Source: DAHUXN01 sp963811805 (GTDB taxonomy: Bacteria > Acidobacteriota > Terriglobia > Acidiferrales > UBA7541). From it: a DNA stretch of 64,000 bases. Shown here one piece after another: positions 1-7,796 of this stretch. Positions within the stretch are counted from its first letter, which is position 1. Each line of letters opens with the position of its first letter. The stretch is from positions 2,728,001-2,792,000 of the forward strand of contig CAWESU010000001.1 of assembly GCA_963811805.1 (NCBI GenBank), in the 5' to 3' direction. Under the pieces are notes generated by a model. That model saw nothing but the letters and a program-made list of their open reading frames with translations, searched no databases and was not told the origin of the DNA. Position numbers and translations under genes: made by a program.

Positions 1-55
1 GCGCGCGCAACTGGTCCTGGCGGAGCGGCGCTTGGAGTTCGTAGGTCATGGTCAT
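1..55 (-). CDS. Start of an unidentified gene downstream of copA (partial)
   Basis: A minus-strand frame opens with ATG at 55 and runs off the left edge after 18 codons (MTMTYELQAPLRQDQLRA). It lies 50 bp downstream of the copA stop in the same direction. A perfect TATAAT lies 15 bp upstream of the ATG, so it may have its own promoter. Too little is visible to assign a family; internal re-start at the second ATG (codon 3) is also possible. Confidence 0.4.
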   Translation of the reverse strand, partial: MTMTYELQAPLRQDQLRA

Positions 56-70
56 GAATGTCATGCAGGA

Positions 71-76
71 ATTATA
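71..76 (-). promoter_or_regulatory. Candidate -10 box for the partial gene at the left edge
   Basis: TATAAT on the minus strand, 15 bp before the ATG at 55. No convincing -35 hexamer sits 16-18 bp further upstream, so this is a -10-only call. Confidence 0.35.
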
Positions 77-105
77 GCAGAGATGAAGAGCGGGAACGAT
101 TGCGT

Positions 106-2499
106 CTAGATGGCGGCGCGGCGGAGGCGGAGGGCGTTGGCGATGACGGAGACGGAACTGAAGGTCATGGCGGCGCTGGCGATAATGGGGCTCAACAGCA
201 GGCCAAAAAACGGGTAGAGCACGCCGGCGGCGATGGGTATGCCGATCGAGTTGTAGGCGAAGGCGAAGAAAAGATTCTGGCGAATGTTGCGCATGGTTTT
301 GCGGCTGAGGCGGCGTGCGCGGACGATGCCGCGCAGATCGCCCTTCACCAGTGTGATGCCGGCCGATTCGATGGCGACATCCGTTCCCGCGCCCATGGCG
401 ATGCCGACGTCGGCGGCGGCCAGCGCGGGAGCGTCATTGACGCCGTCGCCGGCCATGGCGACGCACTTGCCTTGCGACTTCAATTTTTCTACGGCTTCGG
501 CCTTGCGCTCGGGAAGAACTTCGGCGATGACTTCATCGATGCCGAGGCTGCGCGCCACGGCTTCGGCGCTGGCGCGACTGTCGCCGGTGAGCATGACGAG
601 GCGCAGGCCTTCGCCGCGAAGCTGCTCGATGGCTTCCGGCGTCGAAGGTTTGATTGGGTCGGCGATGGAAATGATTCCGGCTTCGCGGCCGTCGACGGCG
701 ACATAAACGACCGTTTGACCCTCGTCGCCGCCATCAGCGGGGCGATTTTCGAGCGGAATCTCCATTTCGTGGAAGAGCGCCGCGTTTCCAAGAGCGACTG
801 TGCGGCCGTTCACGCGGCCGGCGATTCCTTTGCCGGTGAAAGAGCGAAATTCAGTGGCACTTTCAGGGCGCAGGTTTTGGCGCGCGGCTTCGGCGAGGAT
901 GGCAGCGGCGAGCGGATGTTCGCTGGGTTGTTCGACGGCGGCTGCGAATCGCAGCACGTCGGTGGAGGACCATCCGTCGGCTGGCTCGATGGCGGCGACG
1001 CGCGGCTTTCCTTCGGTGAGAGTGCCGGTTTTGTCAAAGACAAGCGTGTCGACGCTTTCCAGAGTTTCGAGCGCCTCGGCATTCTTGATGAGCACGCCGG
1101 CGGTGGCGCCGCGTCCCGTGCCAACCAGGATGGCCATGGGTGTGGCGAGCCCCAGGGCGCAAGGGCAAGCGATGATGAGGACGGCGATGGCGTTGAGCAA
1201 AGCATGCGCGAGACGCGGCGAGGGCCCGAACGACGCCCAACAAATAAATGTGATGACTGCGGCCAGAATCACCGTCGGCACAAAATACCCAGAGACTTTG
1301 TCGGCAAGACGCTGAATGGGCGCGCGGCTGCGCTGCGCGTCGCTGACCATTTGCACGATGCGCGCGAGGAGCGTGTCGCTGCCGACGCGTTCGGCGCGCA
1401 TGATGAACGTTCCGGTGGTGTTCACGGTGCCGCCGGTGACGCTGCTGCCCGTTGTTTTTTCCACGGGAATGGGCTCGCCGGTGACCATGGATTCGTCCAC
1501 GGAGCTGCCGCCGTCGAGGACAACGCCGTCGACCGGGATTTTTTCGCCTGGGCGGACGCGCAAGCGGTCGCCGGGCTGCACGGCGTCGAGCGGAACGTCT
1601 TCTTCTACGCCGCCCGGTTGCACCAGGCGGGCGGTTTTGGGAGCCAGTTGCAAAAGAGCGCGAAGCGCGTGGCCGGTGCGCTGGCGCGCGCGCAGTTCGA
1701 GGACTTGGCCGACCAGGACGAGCGTGGTGATCGCTGCGGCGGCTTCGAAGTACGTGGGCAGGGCGCCTGACGCGTCATGAAATTGCGCAGGGAAAATGCC
1801 GGGGAAAAGAGTGGCGACGAGGCTGTAGAAATACGCCGTGCCGGTGCCCATGGCGATGAGCGTGAACATGTTCAAACTGCGATTGCGCAGCGAGGCCCAG
1901 CCACGCTCGAAAAACGGCCAGCCACCCCAGAGGACGACGGGGGTTGCGAGAGCGAGTTCGAGCCACGCGGTGATGGCGGGCGAGATGCGCGCACGCCACA
2001 TGCTGCCGGTCATTGCGAGGATGAGAAGCGGCGCGGTCAGGATCACGCTGACCCAGAAGCGGCGCGTCATCGTGGTGAGTTCAGGATTTGCTTCTTCGTG
2101 CGCTTGCGCGGCGCGAGGTTCGAGGGCCATGCCACAAATGGGGCAAGCGCCCGGCGCGTTGCGGATGATGTCCGGATGCATCGGGCAGACGTATTCGATT
2201 TTTTGCGAAGACGCGGCGGATTTTATGGATTGCGTGGCGGACGGCGCGACCGAGTGCTTCGGCTGCGTGGGCGCCGTGTTGGCAACGGGCGCATTCGCGA
2301 GACGCGCGACGAGATATTTTTCGGGCGCGTCTGTGAATTTTTTCGCGCACTCATCGCTGCAAAAATAATAGGTTTTTCCCAGGTGTTCGCGCGTGGCCTT
2401 GGCGCGAGCTGGATCGACGCGCATACCGCACACGGGATCCGTGGCAAGGCTGGATTGCGCCGCTGCGGTGCCGGGGCCGGAGGAGCGCTCGGTGCTCAT
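106..2499 (-). CDS. copA: Copper-translocating P1B-type ATPase with N-terminal YHS domain
   Basis: 797-residue ATP-driven copper exporter of the inner membrane. An N-terminal YHS metal-binding domain (about residues 20-66; Cys24, Cys47, Cys51) is followed by a short heavy-metal-binding segment (about 102-128; Cys105, Cys119, Cys122). Then come the P-type core: TGEP at 340-343, the metal-selecting CPC at 445-447, the phosphorylated DKTGT at 489-493, the SEHP motif near 526-529, and a C-terminal GDGVNDAPAL hinge. There is no classical HMA (GMxCxxC) domain; YHS replaces it. CPC plus SEHP indicates Cu+ specificity. Its ATG overlaps the stop of the upstream outer-membrane protein by 4 nt, so the two are translationally coupled. 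Confidence 0.95.
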   Translation of the reverse strand: MSTERSSGPGTAAAQSSLATDPVCGMRVDPARAKATREHLGKTYYFCSDECAKKFTDAPEKYLVARLANAPVANTAPTQPKHSVAPSATQSIKSAASSQKIEYVCPMHPDIIRNAPGACPICGMALEPRAAQAHEEANPELTTMTRRFWVSVILTAPLLILAMTGSMWRARISPAITAWLELALATPVVLWGGWPFFERGWASLRNRSLNMFTLIAMGTGTAYFYSLVATLFPGIFPAQFHDASGALPTYFEAAAAITTLVLVGQVLELRARQRTGHALRALLQLAPKTARLVQPGGVEEDVPLDAVQPGDRLRVRPGEKIPVDGVVLDGGSSVDESMVTGEPIPVEKTTGSSVTGGTVNTTGTFIMRAERVGSDTLLARIVQMVSDAQRSRAPIQRLADKVSGYFVPTVILAAVITFICWASFGPSPRLAHALLNAIAVLIIACPCALGLATPMAILVGTGRGATAGVLIKNAEALETLESVDTLVFDKTGTLTEGKPRVAAIEPADGWSSTDVLRFAAAVEQPSEHPLAAAILAEAARQNLRPESATEFRSFTGKGIAGRVNGRTVALGNAALFHEMEIPLENRPADGGDEGQTVVYVAVDGREAGIISIADPIKPSTPEAIEQLRGEGLRLVMLTGDSRASAEAVARSLGIDEVIAEVLPERKAEAVEKLKSQGKCVAMAGDGVNDAPALAAADVGIAMGAGTDVAIESAGITLVKGDLRGIVRARRLSRKTMRNIRQNLFFAFAYNSIGIPIAAGVLYPFFGLLLSPIIASAAMTFSSVSVIANALRLRRAAI

Positions 2500-3977
2500 T
2501 TGTTTGGCTTCAACTGAAAGTGCAGGTACACGTTGACGCCGAAAGGATGAGCGCCATAGAACGGCACGATAGCCTCGGGAAGCGTGTACGTGGAGAAATT
2601 CGCGCCAATGCCGGTTTCAAGCGGCGCACATAGGGGAAAATAGCGCGTGTAGCCGAGCGTGTAGGCGCCGATGCGAAATGTGTTGGTGCCCGCCGTCTGC
2701 AAGAGTTGCTGTTCGATAGCCGGCTGCGCGGCAAATAGGTCGTCCTTGGCGACGGATTCCCAGCGGCCGGTGAGGAAATTGTTTTTGCGTAGAGGAGCTA
2801 CAGACTCGATCAGAAATGCGTTGGTGCCAGTGCCGGTGGCTGTTTCGTGATTTCTTCCGAAGATGAAACTTGTGGACCAGTCGGTATGCGCGAGCGGGCG
2901 CGAATATTCGACGGAGGCGGTGGTGCGCACAATGTCGCCGCGTTCAAGCGCCTCGGGATGGGTGAGACGGCCAACTGAAACCTGCGCGCTCCAATCCGCC
3001 GTGGGGAAAACAGACAATCGTGTTGACCAGGAATCCATAGCGCCGGCGCCGATGTTCCAGCGATTCTCGTTGGGCTCGCCGCCGTGAAAGCCGCTCGTTT
3101 CCAAACGCACGATTTTGTATTTCAGGCCGACAGTGGCGACTTCGTAGGAGATGTGCGTGGAATCTTCCCAGTGATGGCCAATTGGCGCTTGCGGGATTTC
3201 CGCGGCGGAGGCGCGATGTGGGTACGCGATTGGGCCGATCGCGGGATCGCCGACAGGGGCGAAGTAGGCTTCGAAAACTGTGTCTTCGCCGATCGGACGC
3301 GCGTAATGCAAACCGGCGCCCATCACCAAATTGTGCGGATGCTGCCCGTCTTCAATGGGTTTTCCAAACGCGGTCTCGCCGGTCTGAAAAAGGAGCGGAT
3401 ATTCCCTGTCCGTGATGGTTGCGGGCTCCAGGCTGAGCATCAGGTCAAAAACGAACGCGCCGTTGCCGACGGCGTGTTCCGCAGAGCCCATGAAAACATT
3501 TGTGGAATAAAGCTTGTCAGCGCCGCGCGGGCCGGTTTGCTGCGTGTCGGTGACGAATGCGTCGGCCATGAAGTTCAGATGCCAATTGGCGCGCATCATC
3601 ATCCGCATGGGCATGGGCGCCGAGGCGGGGTTCGTGCTTGTGCCCGATGCTTCTTGCATCAGCAATTCCGCCGCGGGCGGGACGGGCGTGTTCATCGCCA
3701 TGGCTGGCATGCCGGCCGCTGCGGTGTTTTGCACGGCGGCCATCGCGCGCATTCCACTCGGGTTTCGCGAGGCCATTCGCATGCGCGCCGTTAGATTGGC
3801 GGCGCAGAAAATCGCGCATTGCTCGGCGCTCATTTCGTTCGAGGCGCAACTGCGTTCAGCGTGTGCGAATGGAGTGAGGAAGAGGCAAAGTGCGACAAGA
3901 GCGGGCATGCGCGCACATATTCGCGCGAGGATTTGACTGCGATGGGTGCCACTCCGCGATTTCGCCTTCGGTCGCAT
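2496..3977 (-). CDS. Methionine-rich outer-membrane barrel-like protein of the copper operon
   Basis: 493 residues, no enzyme motif recognised. A signal peptide is best read from an internal Met24 (MPALVALCLFLTPFAHA, cleavage after AHA near residue 40); the annotated upstream start adds a basic stretch. The mature N-terminus has Cys (CASNE, CAIFCAAN) and many Met residues (MPMRMMMR), typical of extracytoplasmic copper sites. The rest alternates aromatic and polar residues and ends in a beta-strand with aromatic residues (VNVYLHFQLKPNK), suggesting an outer-membrane beta-barrel. Placement between a thioredoxin-like gene and copA, with overlaps on both sides, points to copper handling at the outer membrane. 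Function is inferred from context. Confidence 0.75.
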   Translation of the reverse strand: MRPKAKSRSGTHRSQILARICARMPALVALCLFLTPFAHAERSCASNEMSAEQCAIFCAANLTARMRMASRNPSGMRAMAAVQNTAAAGMPAMAMNTPVPPAAELLMQEASGTSTNPASAPMPMRMMMRANWHLNFMADAFVTDTQQTGPRGADKLYSTNVFMGSAEHAVGNGAFVFDLMLSLEPATITDREYPLLFQTGETAFGKPIEDGQHPHNLVMGAGLHYARPIGEDTVFEAYFAPVGDPAIGPIAYPHRASAAEIPQAPIGHHWEDSTHISYEVATVGLKYKIVRLETSGFHGGEPNENRWNIGAGAMDSWSTRLSVFPTADWSAQVSVGRLTHPEALERGDIVRTTASVEYSRPLAHTDWSTSFIFGRNHETATGTGTNAFLIESVAPLRKNNFLTGRWESVAKDDLFAAQPAIEQQLLQTAGTNTFRIGAYTLGYTRYFPLCAPLETGIGANFSTYTLPEAIVPFYGAHPFGVNVYLHFQLKPNK

Positions 3978-3979
3978 GC

Positions 3980-4516
3980 TTAGTTCGTGGCGAGGACCGA
4001 ATCGAGGTACGCGGTCATCTGCGGGCTGGTCCAGTCCTGTTCGCCCACGATTTTGCGTGCAATGCGGCCGCGACGGTCGATGATGTATGTTTCCGGATAC
4101 ATCGCCGTTCCGTAATCGAGGGCGATTTGCGATAGATTCCCCTGCTCGACGGGATCGCGATAGGTGGGAAAGGTGACACCGTGATCCTTCAAAAACTGCT
4201 CGTATGCGCCGGGGTCCGTGTCCGCGCTAATGCCCAGGACAGTCCCGCCACGCGGCGCGATCCACGTTTGCAACTGATTCAGCGAAGGGGTTTCGTCCAC
4301 GCAGGGCGGACACCACGTGGCCCAGAAATTCAGGACCACGACTTTGCCGCGCAGGTCGGAGAGCGTCATTTCTTTTCCGTCGGTCTGGAACGAAAAAGCT
4401 CTTGCCACCGAGCCCGCCGGGCTGGCTTGGCCTTCCTTGTAGCTAGGGCTTGCGAAGAGAATCAGCAGTCCGGCGACTGCTCCGAGCGTCACTCCGGTGA
4501 AGATTTTCCTTTTCAT
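3980..4516 (-). CDS. TlpA/ResA-like periplasmic thiol-disulfide oxidoreductase
   Basis: 178 residues from the ATG at 4516 (MKRKIF...). A start 29 codons further up gives an implausible extension overlapping the divergent gene. It has an N-terminal signal anchor (FTGVTLGAVAGLLILFA), then an AhpC/TSA-redoxin fold with active-site WCPPC and the cis-Pro region (AMYPETYIID). TlpA-like proteins reduce periplasmic or cytochrome/copper-site thiols. It is first gene of the copper operon; only 2 bp separate its stop from the next start. A role in keeping copper-site cysteines reduced is inference. Confidence 0.88.
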   Translation of the reverse strand: MKRKIFTGVTLGAVAGLLILFASPSYKEGQASPAGSVARAFSFQTDGKEMTLSDLRGKVVVLNFWATWCPPCVDETPSLNQLQTWIAPRGGTVLGISADTDPGAYEQFLKDHGVTFPTYRDPVEQGNLSQIALDYGTAMYPETYIIDRRGRIARKIVGEQDWTSPQMTAYLDSVLATN

Positions 4517-4602
4517 GTCTCGCACTGCGTGTTTCCTGTTCCATGATATATTTTTTTGATAGCGCACGGCTACCCCATTTGCAGATTCCACCGCGAACCC
4601 CA

Positions 4603-5622
4603 ATGCCGCAGATCTCAGCCATCGTTCCCGCGCGCGATGAAGAAGGGAACATCGAAGCTGCGGTCAAGAGCCTGGCCGAGCAGCCGGAGATCGCTGAAAT
4701 CATCGTGGTGGACGATCAATCGACGGATCGCACGCCGGAGATTCTGGTACGACTGGCCGCAGAAATTCCGCGGTTGAGGGTTTTGCAGGCGGGTGAGCTT
4801 CCTCGCGGTTGGGTGGGCAAGAATCATGCGCTGTGGATTGGTGCGCAGGCCGCGAAATGCGATTGGCTTTTATTTACGGACGCCGATACGGTGCTGCACC
4901 CCGATGCGGCAGAGCGCGCGATGGAAGATGCGCAACGGTACGATGCGGCGCTGGTTTCCTATTCGCCGGAGCAGGTCACGCGAAGCGTTCTAGAGCACGC
5001 GCTAATTCCGTTCATCTATTGCCGCTTGGCGCGGAAATTCCGCTTTGCAGCGGTGAATGATGCTTCGCTTCCAGACGCCGCCGCGAACGGCCAATTCATT
5101 CTGATTCGCCGCGAAGCGTACGAGAAGACTGGCGGGCACCGCGCGGTCGCCGACAGAGTGCTGGAAGACGTGGCGCTGGCGCGGTGCGTGAAGCTGGCAG
5201 GGTTCGGCTTGCACTTCGCGCCGGGCGAGGGAATCGCGCGCACGCGAATGTATCGCAGCTTTGGCGCGATGTGGCAGGGCTGGACGAAGAATCTCTACGC
5301 GCTGCTTGGCGGGACTTTAGCAACCGGCGCACGGGAGCTTGCCGTGGCGTTTCCATGGCTATTCGTGATTTTGTTTTTCACAGCGATTTTCAGTCGTGGG
5401 CGCGAGGGCGAATGGTTTTTGGCGGCGGCGGTGGCTGCGCTGACGATTGACCACATCTGGTACGCGCGAGAATTAGCAACGAATCGTTATTCTGCGCGAT
5501 TCATCATATATTATGGGGTGGCCGCGTGTTTGTACGCCGCCACGGTTGTCGCTTCTGCCTGGAAGTACCGCCGCGGTAAGATCACATGGAAGGGCAGGGA
5601 ATATCCGGTCAGCGAGCAATGA
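4603..5622 (+). CDS. Membrane glycosyltransferase, GT2 family (HpnB-like)
   Basis: 339 residues starting at ATG 4603 (MPQISAIVPARDEEGN). GT-A fold: N-terminal nucleotide-binding VPARDE, VVDDQSTD, metal-binding DAD at 93-95, a later ED (RVLEDVALA) and a QGWTKN segment in the QxxRW position. C-terminal residues are hydrophobic, with about three membrane segments. Overall pattern matches the hopene-associated GT2 group (HpnB-like), but the acceptor is unknown. Its stop is only 7 bp before the first pterin synthase gene, so it heads the same operon; a link to pterin or lipid glycosylation cannot be told from sequence. No strong Shine-Dalgarno is seen. Confidence 0.85.
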   Translation: MPQISAIVPARDEEGNIEAAVKSLAEQPEIAEIIVVDDQSTDRTPEILVRLAAEIPRLRVLQAGELPRGWVGKNHALWIGAQAAKCDWLLFTDADTVLHPDAAERAMEDAQRYDAALVSYSPEQVTRSVLEHALIPFIYCRLARKFRFAAVNDASLPDAAANGQFILIRREAYEKTGGHRAVADRVLEDVALARCVKLAGFGLHFAPGEGIARTRMYRSFGAMWQGWTKNLYALLGGTLATGARELAVAFPWLFVILFFTAIFSRGREGEWFLAAAVAALTIDHIWYARELATNRYSARFIIYYGVAACLYAATVVASAWKYRRGKITWKGREYPVSEQ

Positions 5623-5629
5623 TCCGCCC

Positions 5630-6055
5630 ATGATCAAATTGACGCGAAAACTCGAATTCTCCGCTGCGCACTTTTATCACAACCCGAATTTCTCGGCGGA
5701 GGAGAACCGGCGCATTTTCGGCAAGTGCAATAATCCGCATGGGCACGGACACAATTACGTGCTGGAAGTCACTGTGGCGGGTGAGCCCGATCCGGAAACG
5801 GGAATGATCCTAGACCTGAACGAACTGAAAGAAATCCTCGAGCGCGAAGTGATGGCGCGGTTCGATCACCGGCACCTGAATCGCGATGTGCCTGAATTGG
5901 CGGGCAAAATCCCCACGTGCGAAGAAATCGCGGCGGTGCTGTGGCGAATCCTGGAGTCAAAAATCGATCCGAAAATAAGGGGCGGGCGGCTGGACCATAT
6001 TCGTTTGTATGAGTCGGCGGATCTCTTCGTCGATTGCGCGAGGAACGGGCGATGA
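5630..6055 (+). CDS. 6-pyruvoyl-tetrahydropterin synthase family protein (copy 1)
   Basis: 141 residues from ATG 5630. Zinc ligands are His14 (SAAH) and the HGH pair at 39-41; candidate catalytic Cys33 lies in GKCNNPHGHGHNY. The Cys-to-HGH spacing (C-x5-HGH) matches animal-type PTPS rather than E. coli QueD (C-x3-HGH), although a second HGH reading (C-x3) is also possible because of the doubled histidines. The family converts dihydroneopterin triphosphate, made by FolE two genes downstream, to pyruvoyl- or carboxy-tetrahydropterin. Its last bases overlap the start of copy 2 (ATGA). Confidence 0.88.
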   Translation: MIKLTRKLEFSAAHFYHNPNFSAEENRRIFGKCNNPHGHGHNYVLEVTVAGEPDPETGMILDLNELKEILEREVMARFDHRHLNRDVPELAGKIPTCEEIAAVLWRILESKIDPKIRGGRLDHIRLYESADLFVDCARNGR

Positions 6056-6510
6056 AGATTTCGCTGACGCGGCGGTATACGTTTCCGGCATCGCATCGGC
6101 TGTTTCGCGCGGATTGGAGCGAGGAAGAGAACCGGCGAATTTTCGGCAAATGCGCGAATCCGCATGGGCATGGGCACAATTACGCTGTGGAGATCACCGT
6201 GGCTGGGCCAGTTGATTCGGCGACGGGAATGATCGTGAACCTGGCGGAGCTCGATGCGTTTGTCCAGGCGCGAGTGCTGGACGAATTTGACCATGCAAAT
6301 CTGAACGAGCAGGTGCCGGAATTTCGCGATTGCATTCCAACGACGGAGAATCTTTGCCGCGTGATTTTCGAACGGTTGAGAGGGTTAAAAGACGGGCGAA
6401 TCGAGCGCGTGCGCATCGAAGAAACGACGAAAAACAGTTTCGAATATATCGCCGAGAGCGCGCCGCAGCGTGAAAACCGCGAATACGAATTCCAAGAGGA
6501 GCACACCTAA
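6052..6510 (+). CDS. 6-pyruvoyl-tetrahydropterin synthase family protein (copy 2)
   Basis: 152 residues from ATG 6052, overlapping the preceding stop by 4 nt. It shares the EENRRIFGKC and NPHGHGHNY blocks with copy 1, so the pair is a tandem duplication that has diverged elsewhere. It has a longer C-terminus (ETTKNSFEYIAES) resembling the substrate-anchoring Glu region of PTPS. Both copies keep the Cys and His residues, so neither looks dead; they may form a hetero-oligomer or use different substrates. Followed by folE after 1 bp. Confidence 0.88.
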   Translation: MKISLTRRYTFPASHRLFRADWSEEENRRIFGKCANPHGHGHNYAVEITVAGPVDSATGMIVNLAELDAFVQARVLDEFDHANLNEQVPEFRDCIPTTENLCRVIFERLRGLKDGRIERVRIEETTKNSFEYIAESAPQRENREYEFQEEHT

Positions 6511-6511
6511 A

Positions 6512-7129
6512 ATGAGCGAAGCAACAGGGACGAAAACAATCCGACTCGCCGAGCCTGCGGGCGCAGCGACAGAAAGCATCGCGGACCTGATCCGCCGCAT
6601 GATCGTTTTGCTCGGCGAAGACCCTAGCCGCGAAGGCTTGCGGCGCACGCCAGAGCGATTTGAGAAAGCGCTGCGGTTTCTGACCAGCGGCTACCGGCAG
6701 GATCCGGAAACCATCCTCAATGGCGCGATGTTCAGCGTGTGTTACGACGAAATGGTGGTGGTGAAGGACATCGAGGTTTACAGCCTGTGCGAACATCATT
6801 TGCTACCATTTTTTGGAAAATGCCACGTGGCGTACATTCCATCGAAAAAGGTGATCGGGCTGAGCAAAATCGCGCGGTTGGTGAACATGTATGCGCGGCG
6901 CATGCAGATTCAGGAGCGCTTGACGAATCAAGTGGCAAGGGCGATTGAGCAGAAGCTGAGCCCGGAGGGCGTCGGCGTGATCATTGAGGCGCGGCACCTT
7001 TGTATGGTGATGCGCGGAGTGGAAAAGCAGCAATCTTCCGCTGTAACCAGCGCGATGCTCGGCGCGTTCCGCGAGAACAAACAAACGCGCGATGAGTTTC
7101 TCGCATTGGTGCGCGGTAAGAACGAATAG
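6512..7129 (+). CDS. folE: GTP cyclohydrolase I
   Basis: 205 residues from ATG 6512, with AAGAGGA about 12 bp upstream. FolE converts GTP to 7,8-dihydroneopterin triphosphate plus formate, the entry step of folate and biopterin synthesis. Zinc ligands Cys93 and His96 (SLCEHH) and Cys164 (RHLCMVMRG) are present, as are the conserved GLSKIARLV and RLTNQVA blocks. Length is normal for a single-domain FolE. It is the last gene of the GT2-PTPS-PTPS-folE operon and supplies the substrate for the two upstream synthases. Confidence 0.96.
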   Translation: MSEATGTKTIRLAEPAGAATESIADLIRRMIVLLGEDPSREGLRRTPERFEKALRFLTSGYRQDPETILNGAMFSVCYDEMVVVKDIEVYSLCEHHLLPFFGKCHVAYIPSKKVIGLSKIARLVNMYARRMQIQERLTNQVARAIEQKLSPEGVGVIIEARHLCMVMRGVEKQQSSAVTSAMLGAFRENKQTRDEFLALVRGKNE

Positions 7130-7145
7130 CGCACTGCCCGAATGT

Positions 7146-7206
7146 GAACGGTTACCGTTCGGGGTAAATGTGCTTGCCAGGAACATCCCCGGAAACGGCC
7201 GTTTCA
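7146..7206. repeat. Two inverted repeats between folE and rpsO
   Basis: GAACGGT-t-ACCGTTC (7146-7160) and the uninterrupted palindrome GAAACGGCCGTTTC (7192-7205). The second is followed by seven A residues, not T, so it is not a normal rho-independent terminator for folE. They may be protein-binding sites or weak RNA hairpins. Confidence 0.5.
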
Positions 7207-7220
7207 AAAAAAATCTCCTA

Positions 7221-7248
7221 TTGCCTCTACAGGACTCTGTGCTACGAT
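7221..7248 (+). promoter_or_regulatory. Probable sigma-70 promoter of rpsO
   Basis: TTGCCT (7221-7226) and TACGAT (7243-7248) with 16 bp between them, about 60 bp before the rpsO start. This fits a housekeeping promoter and separates rpsO-pnp from the folE operon. Confidence 0.5.
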
Positions 7249-7307
7249 TTTTGAGACACGGAAGAGACAAGCGTAGAGCAGGGTGTGACGATTCAGGAGG
7301 GAATGAG

Positions 7308-7568
7308 TTGAGCGAGGCCAAAATAGGCGTTATCGAGCAGTTCCGCCGAGCTGAAAAAGATACAGGTTCTCCGGAAGTGCAGATTGCATTACTCAGCGAA
7401 CGCATCAACTATTTGACCACTCACCTCAAAGCCCATATGAAAGATCATTCATCGCGGCGAGGCCTCATCATGATGGTGAACCGCCGCCGCAGGCTTTTGG
7501 AGTACCTGAACCGCCGCGACCCGGATCGGTATCGCGAGATTGTCGACAGACTTAGTTTGCGCAAGTAA
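7308..7568 (+). CDS. rpsO: 30S ribosomal protein S15
   Basis: 86 residues, close to the usual 88. It binds 16S rRNA and bridges the subunits. Conserved TGSPEVQIALLSERI and HSSRRGL blocks are present. The start must be TTG at 7308: AGGAGG (7295-7300) is spaced 7 bp from it, and the nearby ATG at 7303 is out of frame and meets TGA after two codons. rpsO followed by pnp is a widely conserved pair. In the 228 bp between them the transcript can form an ACGGCT/AGCCGT hairpin (7570-7590) without a T tract. Confidence 0.96.
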   Translation: MSEAKIGVIEQFRRAEKDTGSPEVQIALLSERINYLTTHLKAHMKDHSSRRGLIMMVNRRRRLLEYLNRRDPDRYREIVDRLSLRK

Positions 7569-7796
7569 TACGGCTTTTCAATCCAGCCGTTGCAAGCCCG
7601 CCCGGAAAATACCCTACGCATCGAATCGTTTCGCAGGGCTCGGTGGGCATTTGTGTGCGCACGCTCGTCGCGCCAGACTGTAGGTTCAAGCGAAGTGTTT
7701 GCTCGCCACGCTGTCCCTTCCCGGGAAAAAGTTGCGGGGACGTCCCGCATAAACGCAAAGCGTCCGGTATGGCCGGACTACAAAGGATGAATGTGA

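Noticed and set aside
58..1770. 570-residue plus-strand frame over copA
   Set aside because: Low-complexity Gly/Ala/Asp-rich translation opposite a gene with clear CopA motifs; a GC-rich mirror frame.
7192..7213. Palindrome plus A-tract as a folE terminator
   Set aside because: A-tract rather than T-tract after the stem on the coding strand, so it is not rho-independent.
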